From NCBI RefSeq assembly GCF_026213295.1, contig NC_079412.1, positions 6,424,262 through 6,488,261 of the forward strand: DNA of 64,000 bases, read 5' to 3'. Positions 41,719-54,311 of the stretch are shown here, one piece after another (position 1 is the stretch's first letter; each line of letters starts with the position of its first letter). The notes beneath the pieces were generated by a model that did not search any database, was not told the origin of the DNA, and saw only the letters and a list, made by a program, of their open reading frames with translations. The DNA comes from Gadus chalcogrammus. Its lineage: Eukaryota; Chordata; Actinopteri; Gadiformes; Gadidae. The position numbers and the translations under genes are program-made.

Positions 41719-44700
41719 ATGGATGACATCAACCTACACCACAGGTTCCTAAATTGGAGGCGTCGAATCCGAGAGCGAGAAATGGGAGAAGTGCGTCCAG
41801 CACAAGAACGATTCATGAGGTTGCTGAAGAATGGAGACATTCTCAGGTACGCTCAATTGACTTGTGACTCTTCAGAAAAAAAATATTATTTCTGATTCCT
41901 AAACCTAACCTTAACTCACTTATTCTGTTATCGGGTGAGTTGATAATTAAACATAACTCTATAATAGGGACTATTTTCCTTTGTACATTTGTATGACTCT
42001 CTTTACTGATTGTAGCCTTGGCAAATTACGCCAACATTTTACATTATTTTACTTTTAATTGCAGTACATCATTACATTATGCCTCATCCTTTTCTTGGTA
42101 AGAGCCTTCACCGCCCTCATAGTGGCCCTCCGTACTATGTCATTTCTAAGTGCAAATAGGGGTATCTGGTTTATTTATATTTCTGACCTTGCTATTATGT
42201 CCTTTTTAACTTAAAGATCCCATATCAATGCTTTTTTAGGGCATTGCATTTGGGGGTACTACTAGAATAGTGTTACATGCCTCTATGAACTACGAGTGCA
42301 TCATATCCATAGCATGAATTTCCCCTTCTTTCTAAATGTTTACAACCAGCTACAGCAAAGACCTCATTCAATGTAAGTTGCTGTTGAACAACTTGGCATT
42401 TGACCATCCTTTTCTATTTTAACACTTTCTGATCTCAATCCATTGACTGGGCCGTTATAATTTTCCATCAAATTCATTCTGTAGCATTTTAATTAAAACC
42501 ACCTGTCTTCAGTCTAGAATGTTCTATAAAGTCTATTCTGTTCACAATATAATGTTTGTATTATGTTGTTCACATTTAATCAGTCTGTGATGCGTTTGAT
42601 TCTGAACAGCACACCCAACACACACACAAGTAGCTGCATCTTCCTTACTTGTGGTTTCTTTCTTTAGTTACCAAGGGAACTCTGATGAAGTGGGTTGCTA
42701 CGTCGCGCCCCAACCTTTATCAAAGGGAACTTGCTACTTTGAGGTAAGACAGCAGCAACACATGTTTCTCAGTTGCTATGCGTTCTGATAAGAAGTTAAG
42801 CCTATTGCTATTGCTTCTGTCTTTACTGAGCAGACAAAAAATAGGATTTATTTATCGTTTGCTTCTCTGGGAACTTTGAACCTTCAGATTGTCAAAGCCA
42901 GGACACCTTTGTCACAATCTCTGAAACACACATTTCATGTTGAATATAATATATATATAAACTCCTGGAGCATTGCACGTGAAATTTCTTTGATAATTCA
43001 TTTGATCAAAATGTTTGCTGTGTATCTGAGGTGGTAGCAGCTCAGAGCATCATGTTATAGACTTTGCTTCTGTGTGCTGCCATCATCCAGACTTATTTCC
43101 ACGATGGCTTTTCAATTAGTTTGGCAAGTTGAAGCCCTCAAGCCCTGTGGTTCTGAATGACATTCATAGTGAGCCCCCAAAGCCAACCCTCAATCCCCTT
43201 TGCAGTCCTAATTCAAAGAGCAGTGAAATTGCTGCGGCACCAGGACGAGTTATGGGTTTGATTTGATCTCTTGGTCCGAAGATGACTCCAACTCAGGTTG
43301 TTCAGCAAGCATGCAGCAGGACAGAGGATTAGCAAATGATTAAATAAGGCGGATGCACCCTCATGTCTCAGGATGGACTATCAACACGGTAAAATGTGCT
43401 TTTAGGGAAGCAAAGGAAGACCTGCTAGGGTCATTGAATCAGGGGCTAGGGGAGTGTTGACGTACTCATGAGGCTGGAGCCAAGCGCCTAGCTTGTTCAT
43501 AATGTAAGTTAGACCCGTAGCAGGTAAAGCTTGTTTGGTGAACTGCTTCCCTATTGGTTTGTTTTTAACTAACATTTGGTCTATACAGTCTAAACTTTTG
43601 CACTGGATCTTGTTCCACGTAGCATAGTGGAACTCTAGGCTGTCTGTTTTTTACGAGAAAAAATAAACACATAATAGAAGTGAGATTTTAAGCTTCAGTC
43701 ATATAAATATCTTTTTATGTGTGTATGAAACGTAAAAGTTATATTTTTTGCATTTTCTTTTCTAAATTCTTGCATCAGCCATAAGACGCAGTCACAAAAT
43801 CAACACGTTTTGAAATGAGAGTCCCACTCTCATTTCCTAGTGGGTGTTTGAAACTGGATTAGTTGTGCTTGACATTTAAAAGATGGGAGTTTAGGATGAA
43901 CATTTGAAGAGCCCATAGTTTTTATGCAACGTGTCTGTCGCTATGACGCACATGCTGCGCTCTTCCAAGATATCTGGAAGGCGTGCGGTGGTTTTATTCC
44001 GATAAAGGTCAGGCTCCCGTTGGATTATGCGTCAGTGGTGTCCTCGCGTCCCTCACAGTGCTTCTGCTACGGATTCCATTCGGTCCTGATCTCACGCGGC
44101 TCATCCTCGTCCGTCTCTGCCCAGACGGACTCTGAACATCTGCGGCATTTCCGTCATTTCAGCAGATTTATTTGAGAAGAATTTCCTTTCTCGGCTTTCC
44201 TAGACAGGTTCTCAATGGCCATACTTGAACTATTCTCCAGTCTCAGTCATCCTCATGCCATAACTCCTCGGAGATGTTGCAACTCCCCATCAATGACTCA
44301 TGCTAGTCTCCTGGTCTGTTGATCTGTTTGCTGCCCATGGATCACCAAGGGTCCAGACTGTCAAGGTGGAGCGCAAGCCTCCTGACTGGAGGGCGGCAGG
44401 CTGCAGCAGTAGAGAGGGAGGCTTTGAGTCCTCAAGCCTTGTGACTCCAGACTGATATCTAAGACTGTAACCACCTGTGCTGGCAGGAGGAATCGAGCCT
44501 GAGGCAGACCCAAGTAAATTTAAAACAAAAGAGACAGGACACCAGTACTAATAGGACGCACGCACACGCACACACAAGAACGAGGCTACTCTCTTATGGC
44601 ATCTCACCTTCTACCTTTATTTTGACCTATAGGCTATTTAGCCCTGACTTTGGGAGAATGGCGATGGATCAGCTGTACACCTTTCAAAGGAAGCCCAGCT

Positions 44701-45686
44701 GTACTTCCTTTCCCATGTTGTTTGGTTCTCTTTAATTTCAGTAGGCCTAACCCAGCTGAAACCCTTGTTTGTGACTGAAGGTGACGATAGTGGACACCGG
44801 GCTCAGAGGGACCATCTCAGTGGGCCTGGTGCCCCGGTTCTACCGACTCGACCACCAGCCGGGCTGGCTGCCATACTCTGTCGCCTATCATGCTGTCAAT
44901 GGCAAGTAAGTCAAAGCTAAGGAGCGTACCAGATTGGACGCTGTGTGTAGTGCTGGTAGATGATCAGTAGATAATAATCGGTGCTCATTAGGATTAGAGG
45001 ATAGTTACTGTTTTACCCCCTCCTCGTTGTTCCAGGCTTTACAACGGCAACCCACTGGGGCAGCAGTTTGGCCCTCAATGTGTCCGTGGCGACCGCATCG
45101 GCTGTGGAATACACTCCGAGAACCCAGCAGCAGGAATCACTACCGTCTTTTTCACCAAAAATGGCAGAGAGGTCAGTTCATCAGACCACACATAGTCAAT
45201 AGAGTGTGTGCGTGGGCGTTGACTGTGAAAAGCCACCTTACATTTACATTTAGGGCATTTAGCAGACGCTTTTAAGTACATTTGTCTGAAGAAAGAGAAA
45301 AAACAATATATCGCCGTCGGGTGTAGTAGGGATGTTCATAGAAATAAGTGCCAAGCACCTACAATAGTTATGTTAACACATTCCCTGTACACAACAAAGA
45401 TAGCTAGGGTGAGATCCTACACAACAAAGGACTTTTAGTCTTTATTCACGTTGGTCTCCAGTGTGAGCTCCTTAGTCTGACTGTCTGACCTCCTCAGGTG
45501 GGTTCGGCGGAGGTCCCGGGGACCACAGAGGGCCTATTCCCCGCTGTGGGCATGCACTCCCTGGGAGAGGTGGCACGGATGGACCTGCAGGCCCAGTGGC
45601 TCCTGGAGGAGGACGAGAGCATGATGATGGTGGACAGCCACGAGGACGACTGGGGGCGTCTCTTTGATGTCCGGGCCAGTGGCACG
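41719..45686 (+). CDS. spryd3: SPRY domain-containing protein 3, 5' half
   Basis: Five coding exons, 41719-41846, 42668-42743, 44781-44905, 45036-45171 and 45498-45686, join in one frame (218 codons). The ATG at 41719 comes directly after an acceptor. As I recall, the human protein has about 14 more N-terminal residues, so a short upstream coding exon is possible. Visible: MDDINLHHRFLNWRRRIRE; the first SPRY domain (CYFEVTIVD, RGTISVGLVP, HQPGWLPYSVAYHA, NGKLYNG, GDRIGCGI, VFFTKNG); then GLFPAVGMHSLGE and SMMMVDSHEDDWGRL. The second SPRY domain expected in SPRYD3 is not found before 64000. Molecular function is poorly known. The igfbp6 neighbour matches human synteny. Introns 41847-42667 and 42744-44780 hold nothing I recognise. 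Confidence 0.9.
45238..45440 (+). repeat. Dispersed repeat family A, copy 3
   Basis: Begins acatttagggcatttagcag and contains gtagggatgttcatagaa and caacaaagatagctaggg, as in the other copies. It lies in spryd3 intron 4. Confidence 0.75.
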
Positions 45687-46029
45687 GTAAGAAGGACAAC
45701 CCCAGCGACCCTCGTCCCAGGACTGCTCCTAGGGTCTTTCACTTGGTTCAGAAAGCCAAATTATCGCCTACCTTGTTTCAGCCCCAATGTTTTCAGGTTG
45801 TTTCCTGAACAAAATAGCTGTTGAGTAGGTTGTTGACATAAAATATTCAATGGCCGTTTGGTAAAGGTGTGTTCACAGCAACAGTGGAGAGAAAAATCTG
45901 CTGCCGTTGCTCGCGAGGTTGCTCGCGTGATCCCTAAGCTCTTCTCGTGCGAGTGATTCAGCATGAAGCGAAATTCGCGGGAAAGTTCAAATATTTCAAC
46001 TTGGGCGAATGAAGAATCTGCATCGTTAG

Positions 46030-46321
46030 CGTGAGTAGAATCAGGTCAGACATCCAGTGAAGCAGTGCGTTGGAGTGAGTAGATTCCGGTCAGACATCCA
46101 GTGAAGTAGGGCGTTGGAGTGAGTAGAATCAGGTCAGACATCCAGTGAAGTAGGGCGTTGGAGTGAGTAGAATCAGGTCAGACATCCAGTGAGGCAGGGC
46201 GTTGGAGTGAGTAGAATCAGGTCAGACATCCAGTGAGGCAGGGCGTTGGAGTGAGTAGAATCAGGTCAGACCTCCAGTGAGGCAGGGCGTTGGAGTGAGT
46301 AGAATCAGGTCAGACCTCCAC
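46030..46321. repeat. 44-bp minisatellite
   Basis: About seven copies of a 44-bp unit (gtgagtagaatcaggtcaga, then catccagtgaagtagggcgt, then tgga), in the sequence after spryd3 exon 5. Confidence 0.95.
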
Positions 46322-46339
46322 ACATTCTCATCTATCTGC

Positions 46340-46770
46340 GTCTCTGCATTGAGTTTGTGTGTATTCAGAATACGAGTTCTATCGGTCGTCTGTAGATTGT
46401 GTGTATTCACACTAAGAATTATATTGGTAGACTCTCATTGAGTTTGTATGTATACACACAGTAAGAATTCTATTGGTCATTTCTCATTGAGTTTGTGTGT
46501 ATTCACACAGTAAGACTACTATTGGTCATTTCTCATTGAGTTTGTGTGTATTCACACAGTAAGGGTTCTATTGGTAATCTCTCATTGAGTTTGTGTGTAT
46601 TCGCACAGTAAGACCACTATTGGTCATTTTTCATTGAGTTTGTGTGTATTCACACACGGTAAGGGTTCTATTGGTAATCTCTCATTGAGTTTGTGTGTAT
46701 TCACACAGTAAGGGTTCTATTGGTAATCTCTCATTGAGTTTGCGTGTATTCACGTCTTTGCTGGATGCAC
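46340..46770. repeat. 49-bp minisatellite
   Basis: About eight diverged copies containing ctcattgagtttgtgtgtat, tcacacagtaag and ctattggtaatct. Confidence 0.93.
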
Positions 46771-47241
46771 ACTGCATTCTTCTTGGTGTGTTTCTTGTAT
46801 TTATCGTGGCAAAGGATTTGAAGGAATGCTACTTTGTCTGTTCCATGCTCGTATTCATGGTTGCCAGGAGCTTTATACGTTCTGTTCCTCGAAAACCAGG
46901 GTCAAGTCTCTGAGCCAACTGCCTGGCTTTTTTTTTAACCCTACTTTTGAGAAAAAGATTTGATTGCTGTAGAGTTTTACTTTACTATACCATTGAGTTT
47001 GCATAAATATTTAGAAGTAGAATCGGAGCAAAACGACATAAGAATTGGATTCTGTTTAATCCTCAGCATTAAAACATGACAAACAGTTTATTCAGAGTCA
47101 AAGGCAGCATTCATGCTGTTGGTATAATCAGAAAGAGAAGGACTTTCTTCGCTATAAATCGGGAGTGAGTTCAGTGTGCACATCATGGGTGTTAAATTGC
47201 TATCCCATCCTGTTCCTCTAACCATAACTCTTTAGTTAGTG
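46771..47241. other. Unassigned sequence after spryd3 exon 5
   Basis: No exon of spryd3 or other gene recognised. Confidence 0.4.
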
Positions 47242-49662
47242 CAGTGGTTCTCAAACTTTTTCGGTCAGCCCCCACTTTGGACTAGGGGGAATTTCCAAGC
47301 CCCACCTGCCCCCATCGCCCCAACACAATGCTAATGAAATACGCCAAGCTTAACATTTTCAAACATTGTTGTATCTAAATTCTAACTCAATAACATAAAA
47401 TAACAGCAAGATCAAAAATAGAGAAAATAACAGTGCCACTTTGCAATCTCTTCAAAAAATAAAAGAAGAGAAATGCATTTGGCAACACATGAACACATGA
47501 GTTTTACCCCTGCATTAGTGGCTGCAATGAGCCTGTTTTGCATTGCACATCTTTTCAAAGCGGGGTTGCAGGCTTGATAGTGCCACCCTCAAGTCATGCT
47601 AAATGTTCAGCTGAGATCTGTACTTGGGTTTTCAGTGAAGCAACAGCTGAAAAGCCCATCTCACAAAGATATGATGTGGCAAAGGGAAGAAGAATGCACA
47701 TAGCTCTCTGCCCAATGAGTGGATACTCCCTCTCCACTCCAAGCCAGAATTCACAAAGAGTCTGAGCTGTAAACCTCAGCCTCAGGGTGGAGTCAGATGT
47801 CATTTCAATGAACTGGTCCTCCTCAGCAGACCTAAAATCAGCAGGTGCTGCAGATAGAATATGAATAAATAGGCTTACTTTATTTGTCATTGCATAATAA
47901 ACACAAAGAAATCTGTTTGACAACAATCCATTCCAGTTAGTAAGTACCATCTAACATAAATAAAATGCATGCATAATATATGAGTATAATATTCAGGAAA
48001 ATGTCAAAATACCAACCTGCTGCATTGAATGGATCCATAACCCAGTCATACTGAGCACTGTTGATCGGGAAGTATTTTTGAAACAGTCCTCTCAGGGAAG
48101 AGAGGTGCTGCTTAATACATGGGATCACTGTGGTGGCTCCAGAATCAGTGGTTTCAGCAACTTCACTCAGGTTCTCAAAGACTTCTATATTTTGTTGATC
48201 GAGGCGCCTTCCTCATACCTCGAGCTTTCGGGAGAATGCAGTGATTTTGTCTGCCAGGTGAGGTAGGTGCTTGTCTTTGCCTTGGAGCTGAATATTTAAT
48301 TCATTCAGCTTGCCAAACACATCGCTGAGGTAGGCCAACTTCAACAGAAATTGTTCATCGCTGAACTTGCTTGCAGCCTCATACATGCGCTCCTCCTCTA
48401 AGAAGATCTGAATCTCTTCCCTGAGCTCAAAGACGCGCGACGGCACTTTTCCCCGGGAGAGCCACCTTGCTTCACTGTGAAACAGCACAGATGTGTGATC
48501 AGTAGGGATGCACCGAAATGAAAATTCTTGGCCGAAACCGTAAACCGAAAATGAGGAAACCAAGGCCGAAAACCGAAACACCGAAAGAAATTATTATGCC
48601 AATTATTAGTACCATTTAGGGTTGACCCAGTATACGGTATTAACTCGGTATTGAGGCCAACACCGAGTTTTTTTTAGTATTTTTTTCCAGTAATAAAAGA
48701 AAATTATTACTGGAAAAAAATTCGGCGTCATCTTTAGGCCTATTTGATAAAAAAAAAAAGTTTGGCAGTTTGTGTTTGCAAACCTAATAGACTAATAGGC
48801 TACGTAATAAAGCATTGGAACACACAAGACCGGTAACCATAGCAACGCCGGTAAACATACCCCGCAAAGCCCAATCCCTACGAGATCTTCCCGCGCTACG
48901 GCCATCCGGAGGCGCACCGAGCTTTTGGCCGTGATATTATACAAACTATTATATATAGAACGTTATAAGACGCTGTCACCGAGAATTGGCATGCTGCCAG
49001 ACGCTGTCACCGATTAGTGATCAGCTCCCATTTCCTCACAAAGTGCGGAGAACTGTCGCGCTTTCAGTTGTCGGGTTTTGGTAAAATTTACCACGCTCAC
49101 AACTTCTGTCAAAACCTCATTCAGTTCAGGGCTGAGCTGCCTTGACGCGAGCACTTCCCTGTGAATGACGCAGTGCGTACAGTGCGCATCTGGCGCAACC
49201 CTCATTATTAGTGCCTGCAGCCCGTTTCTTGACCCTGCCATGGTCTGTGCGCCATCAGAGCAAAAGCCCACACATTTTTCCCATTTAAGGCCGTGTTCTT
49301 TGAGGTATCTTTCATGATCTTTCATGATCTTAAACAGCTCATCTGCTGTGGCTCTATTTTTTATGTATTTGCAAAACAGCAAATCCTCGCACAGTGACTC
49401 GCAATTCACAAAGCGGACGTAGGCCTATGAGATGAACAAGCAGTCCTTAATTCTGTCAGTAGCTTCGTCCACTTGTAATGCAAAACGACTTTCTTGTAAT
49501 TTTTCTATGAGTTGATCCTCAAGATCACTTGTAATGTCACATATACGTCTCGCAATTGTGTCGTTTGACAGGGGGACGGCTTTTAATTTTGCTGCGCTTG
49601 TCTCGTCAAGCATAACTGACACCATGCCTAGTGCAGCGCGCCCCACACTTGGAGAACTGCTG
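47242..49662 (-). mobile_element. hAT-type DNA transposon, broken
   Basis: Imperfect terminal repeats (CAGTGGTTCTC at the left, complement CAGCAGTTCTC at the right) are bounded by the exact 8-bp duplication AGTTAGTG (47234-47241 and 49663-49670). On the minus strand, pieces of a ZBED/SCAND3-like hAT transposase lie at about 49646-49425, 49409-49014, 48500-48213 and 47950-47594. They include SRFALQVDEATD, GFCSDGAQTM, LFHSEARWLSRG and the C-terminal LCEMGFSAV dimerisation motif. Stops and frameshifts separate the pieces, and a second element is inserted at 48503. Confidence 0.88.
48503..49016. mobile_element. Nested 514-bp insertion inside the hAT element
   Basis: Bounded by the exact 8-bp duplication GTGATCAG (48495-48502 and 49017-49024). 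It interrupts the hAT transposase: the coding pattern before and after matches when the insert is ignored. The left end starts tagggatgcaccgaaatg, familiar from non-autonomous fish hAT elements. The right part shares ggaggcgca and gcttttggccgtga with the element near 51.7-52.1 kb. Confidence 0.8.
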
Positions 49663-49670
49663 AGTTAGTG

Positions 49671-50275
49671 GAAGCCCAACTCTTTAGCTATTGTCAATCT
49701 AACTCTTTAGTTATTGGGAGCCTAACTCTTTAGCTATTGTCAATCTAACACTTAAGCTATTGGAATCCTAACTCTTTGGCTTTTATCAGTGTAACTCTTA
49801 AAGGAGAAATCCGGTATAATATGGATTTGGGATATGTTTGGTATGATATTTATAGCGTTTATAGCGTTTTGGTAGAATCGGCTAAAAACAGCCAACTTAA
49901 GAATGCGTCTATACGCGCTTTTATGCTCCCACACGAACATTCCATCTCGTTATCATACTAAACATATCCCAGATCCATTTTACACCGGATTTCGCCTTTA
50001 AGCTATTGGAAGCCTAACTCTAGCTATTTTCAGTCTAACTCTTTATCTTTTGTCAATCTAACTTTTTAGCTGTTGTCAGTCTAACTCTTTAGGTATTGTA
50101 AGCATTACTCTTTAGTTAGTGGTAGCCTAACTCTTAAGCTATTGTCAATCTAACTCTTAAGCTTTTGTCAATCTAACTCTTAAGCTATTGTCAGTCTAAC
50201 TCTTAAGCTATTGGAAGCCTAACTCTTTAGCTATTGTCAGTCTAACTCTTTAGCTATTGTTAGCCTTTGGAGTCT
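49671..50275. repeat. Degenerate minisatellite split by a MITE
   Basis: Units of roughly 22-24 bp (ctaactctttagctattgtc and ctaactcttaagctattgga variants) run from the hAT boundary to about 50275, interrupted by the MITE at 49802-49997. Confidence 0.88.
49802..49997. mobile_element. 196-bp MITE with TTAA target duplication
   Basis: TTAA flanks both ends (49798-49801 and 49998-50001). The terminal inverted repeats are about 46 bp, starting AGGAGAAATCCGG at the left and AGGCGAAATCCGG complementary at the right, with few mismatches. TTAA suggests a piggyBac or Kolobok relative. No coding content. Confidence 0.8.
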
Positions 50276-51085
50276 TATTGAAACGGTAAAGTCGTGTTCA
50301 TTTGCTACGTACTGAGGTTGTGTGAGAGACGTGATCATTCCCCTGGGCACAAGCACTTCGAACATGTGAAACACGTAAACACACTATCCTTTGTTAGAGC
50401 AGACTATGGTCATAAAAGCAGAGGTCTGCGGGTGAGAAGGATAACACAACTTAAGCTGGCTCTCTTTCTCTTTCATTTCCCGGAGCGTGCCCGTTGAGCC
50501 AACAGCCTGGCAGCCCACCAGGTTGTAAAAATTCAATAAGGGGAGTAACGGGACTCCAAGCACTCCGTCCCCCCTCTCATGTGGTCGGAGGTTTTCACAG
50601 CTGGGAGGCCCGGCTCTTTGGGCCGCTCAGCGGGCGAGGAGCTTTTTAGGGTTTGAAGTTCCTCTCCCTTGCCATCTAGCAAAGAACCCCCCCTCCACCT
50701 TGGTCCTCGTCATGAGGACGCCGTCTTCAGCCCCGCTGGTGCTGCTGCTCACTGGGGAGGGCAGAGGCTTTTTGAGACGGTGAGGACAAGAGGTTCGACC
50801 AGCAGTGCTGGATGTGGGGCAGTTGACACGATTCCAAAATCAAAGGCACGAAGAACCGATGCAGGGACCAGTTTTGGAGGGCCAAGATTGTTTATCCAGG
50901 ATTCATATTTAATGATTTTGGGCTCAGAAAGTAGACTTGTAATCTTGACTTAATTGTTTTGGATCAGTAAATAATTACAGGTGAAGTCTCTCAGGTGAAG
51001 GCCTACAATGGCCGAAACATGTTGGCAACTTTTTAAGAATTCTATTATGAATTGGCCTATTTATTAAAGCATTTTTTACTTCAAA
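50276..51085. other. Unassigned spacer
   Basis: Moderately GC-rich around 50560-50900 but without a convincing exon. The open stretch 50669-50953 has no family I recognise. Confidence 0.4.
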
Positions 51086-52505
51086 GGTCCCTTGGCATGA
51101 AAATCTCACTTTAGGTGGTTTTCTAACATTAATACGAGTTCCCCTAGCCTGCCTATCGTCCCCCAGTGGCTAAAACTTGTGTTCGGTGAGCACTAGGTAT
51201 CCTGCTCGCTCGCCTTTGAAAAAATTGAAACTCAGGCGCTAATTTGGAATGTGGCCCCATATGTCTTCATAAGGGGCCAAGTTACCTCCCCTTTCTCTAG
51301 CCAGAGAATTTGGCCCGCCAATGAGACAATGAGCTACGACCGTGCGAGCGCCACATGTGTCTGTGTGTGTGTGTGATTACACACACTTTAAAGAAGTGAA
51401 CACTTCTTTGTTATTTGGATAACCGTTCTGCTGTTGGTGTTATGGCGCCTAACACGTCGGTTCTTTAACGTCTCTGTTATTTCCACAACGAGACTGTAGT
51501 TGGGGTTATCTCAGCTATGGTTGAGAAGGAATTGGGGGAAAGGAACTTTGGCCATAACTCCCTGAAGTACATGAACTGCGACATGCCACGCTCACTGCCG
51601 CGAGACACCACCACCCGGCAGCGGGCAGCGGGTAGCCGGCAGCGTGCGGTTCAGTTTGCTTCAGATTGATGTGGAAGTGGAAGAACCAGAGAAGTTGGAG
51701 AACCCGACGCAGTCGTTGATTCATAATATCGTCTGGAGGCGCACACAGCTTTTGGCCATGATAGTATGTATTATATGATTTGGATTTCCCGTAGCCCGCA
51801 GCCGAGGGACCACCGCCTCGGCGCTGCCCGCTGTAGGAGGCGGTGGTGCCTAAGCGCTGACCTCTGCCCGCTGCCGAGGCGATGGTCTTTCGGCAGCGAG
51901 GCTCCGGCGGGAGATATCGCGGGCAACAATCCCTTTCTCCACCATGTCGTGGTTCAGTCTACTTCAGATTGATGTCGACGTGGAAGAACCAGAGACGTCT
52001 GAGAACCCGACGCAGTCGTTTGAGATTCATATTATTGTCTGGAGGCGCACAAGGCTTTTGGCCGTGATTATATATTATCGATATGTAATCACTATTATAT
52101 GATATAGAGATCTATGTATAATAAGATATTATTTAGATATAGAGCACCAGGACTCCCGCCGGAGCCCCGGGAGTGTTCTAGAATATTTACCGAACACGGC
52201 AAAAGTCTGTGTGCGCCTCGCCATTGCGATACATCAACTGTAAACAGAGTGCATGGTACCGTGGCCGCAAGCTGCTCAGGGCCACACCCCCACCCTCCTC
52301 CTTGATCCGCCTCTATCCTCCTCATTTGCATTAAAGCTACTGACACCGAAACGCCGCGTTTGGGGAAAGCTCAATGTGGGACTGGCTCGTAGTGGCTGTA
52401 ACTCTGCACCACGGCTGAATTTCAGGAAAGTCTACTAATGCTGTGTAAGGGGCCCACTAATATATATATTAAAGCATCCATGAAGTAGCATGCCATGGGA
52501 CCTTT
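51086..52505. mobile_element. Non-autonomous DNA element with AAAGGTCCC ends
   Basis: The left end reads caaaggtcccttggcatg. The right end reads catgccatgggaccttt, its near-complement. A TTAA occurs at the right edge, with ttcaa at the left. Inside, a ~130-bp segment (cagattgatgt, ggaagaaccagaga, gaacccgacgcagtcgtt, ctggaggcgcaca) occurs twice, near 51648-51775 and 51945-52085. No transposase is visible. Confidence 0.65.
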
Positions 52506-52704
52506 AAGAAGAGTGCCTTTGTCAGCTTATCTTTTAAAATAAGTACAGGGTTGGGTTTCAACAAAGACATAAATGTAGCCTTGGTCTGTTGGCTATCTGC
52601 AGTCCTGTCCTCTGTTCTGTCCTCTCCTCGCCTCACTCTGTCCTCTCTCTGTCATCTCTTCTCCTCTCCTCTCCTCTCTCTCCTCTTCTCTGCTCTTCTT
52701 TCTG

Positions 52705-52706
<2 letters not shown>

Positions 52707-52774
<68 letters not shown>
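52707..52774. repeat. (CA)n microsatellite
   Basis: 68 bp of CA dinucleotide directly after a CT-rich tract. Confidence 0.97.
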
Positions 52775-52777
<3 letters not shown>

Positions 52778-53077
52778 TTCATATGGAGCTCTCACCTGAG
52801 GCTTGAGGTCTTCCAGGAGTTGTGGATGTATACATCCGTTGCCATGGAGGTCTACTCCCTGTTTTCACCTAACAAAATTAGATTGGAGTGTTCGGGCCAA
52901 ATATTGAGATCTTTTTATGTGTTGCTATTCGCTGAGTATGGATAATAACCGTTCCTGATGAAAGTCTTTATTGGTGGTTTGACGAAAGAGAAATAAGGAG
53001 AGGGCAAGATTGCCGCAAGATAAAAGACTTTTCAGACTGGTATGCTTTTTATGTGGATGTGTCAAAGCCGTGGAATG

Positions 53078-53222
53078 CATTGAGCACAATGGTAGTGACT
53101 TGTTTGAGCTAAGGGTTTGAGCACATGGTAATGACTTGTTTGAGCTAGGGTTTGAGCACCACGGTAGTGACTTGTTTGAGCTAAGGGTTTGAGCACCACG
53201 GTAGGGACTTGTCTGAGCTATG
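53078..53222. repeat. ~37-bp tandem repeat, four copies
   Basis: Copies of gagcaccacggtagtgactt and gtttgagctaagggttt with small changes. Confidence 0.88.
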
Positions 53223-54224
53223 GCTTTGCTTTCCTCAACAGTTGACACTGCAGGCGGCAGCCACACTGTTGAGATCAGTGGCCATCAGATCCCAGCTTCC
53301 CATCCAGATGTTCTCCATCACATTCTAGGCCGACACGGCCTCAATGGTTTGGATAACTTATGACTGTGATGCATCTGGGTCCGCCCTTTTTAGTTTAAGT
53401 CCATAGTTATCATGTTTGCCTTTAGAATTAAAATATTGGTGATCCTCCAAACAAGTGTATTACATGTCTCAGAATCCTCTCAAGGTTTTTATGTCAGTGG
53501 GTGGATGCACCTCTGGTAAAGCCTCGTCTTCACTCTTGGCTCAAGAACCTTCCCAATGAATGCCATGGTTTCATCTTGTCATCGTCGTTTGACTTCTGAA
53601 GGCCAATTTCCTCAAGGCTATGAATACCGATCTCATCTCATACTGCACATATTCATACATAACGTAAATGGAGTTTTAATTCAATTCCTCTGCCTTCGGT
53701 GGCTCAGTTTGTTCTGAAAGAGTTGCACTGGTGTCTCAATCCAGGGTTAGAGCTTTGACTATGGGACACACCGGCGGTGATGCTAGCCTAGGGACGGCTC
53801 TAGTTTGATCAGCCACGATGTAAAAACCTTTTGAAAGGGAAAGAGAATTTGGTTGCATTGGGTCACCTGCATGGGAACTGATGTTTTAACCTGACTAATT
53901 AGCTCTTGCCTTTGTTTATGATCCATGTTAAGACGGTAGTTCTGGAACAGGATGATGGAGTGTGAAAATATATGGACGTAGCTTCTGGGAAGTGGACCAT
54001 TGGTTCACACGTTATGAAGCCCTAGAGTTTGAGTTGCGGGCGCCGCTATTGCTCAACCTTCCTTAAACCAGCAGCAGACCCTCTCCATACCTGGCCCCTG
54101 AGGGCGGGACTGAATGGCCCCTCCCGGTAGTCTATGCCCAATACTGCCAAGAAGTGCATGGCCAATGCGATTCTTAATACCTTTGAATGTAATACCTTTG
54201 AACTGTGGTCTTTGTGCATCCCAG

Positions 54225-54311
54225 GGACCCTCCTTCTCGAGGCTGCTGGAGGACCCCCAGGTCAGCTCCCCCTGGGCGTCACCCACGGCCGTGACTGGGG
54301 CCCCGGGCTGA
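54225..54311 (+). other. Exon-like GC-rich open segment (candidate terminal exon)
   Basis: An acceptor-like gtgcatcccag precedes 29 codons ending in TGA at 54309. It begins GPSFSRLLEDPQ, in otherwise AT-rich sequence. No family recognised, and it does not resemble the SPRYD3 C-terminus. May be chance. Confidence 0.2.

Larger units (their letters stand above)
52506..54224. other. Unassigned spacer with CT and CA tracts
   Basis: CT-rich 52610-52705, a (CA)n tract and a 37-bp tandem repeat (separate entries). No gene recognised. Confidence 0.45.

Noticed and set aside
45027..45275. Alternative plus-strand frame across a spryd3 exon
   Set aside because: Different frame from the SPRY coding exon 45036-45171; the phased frame gives the domain.
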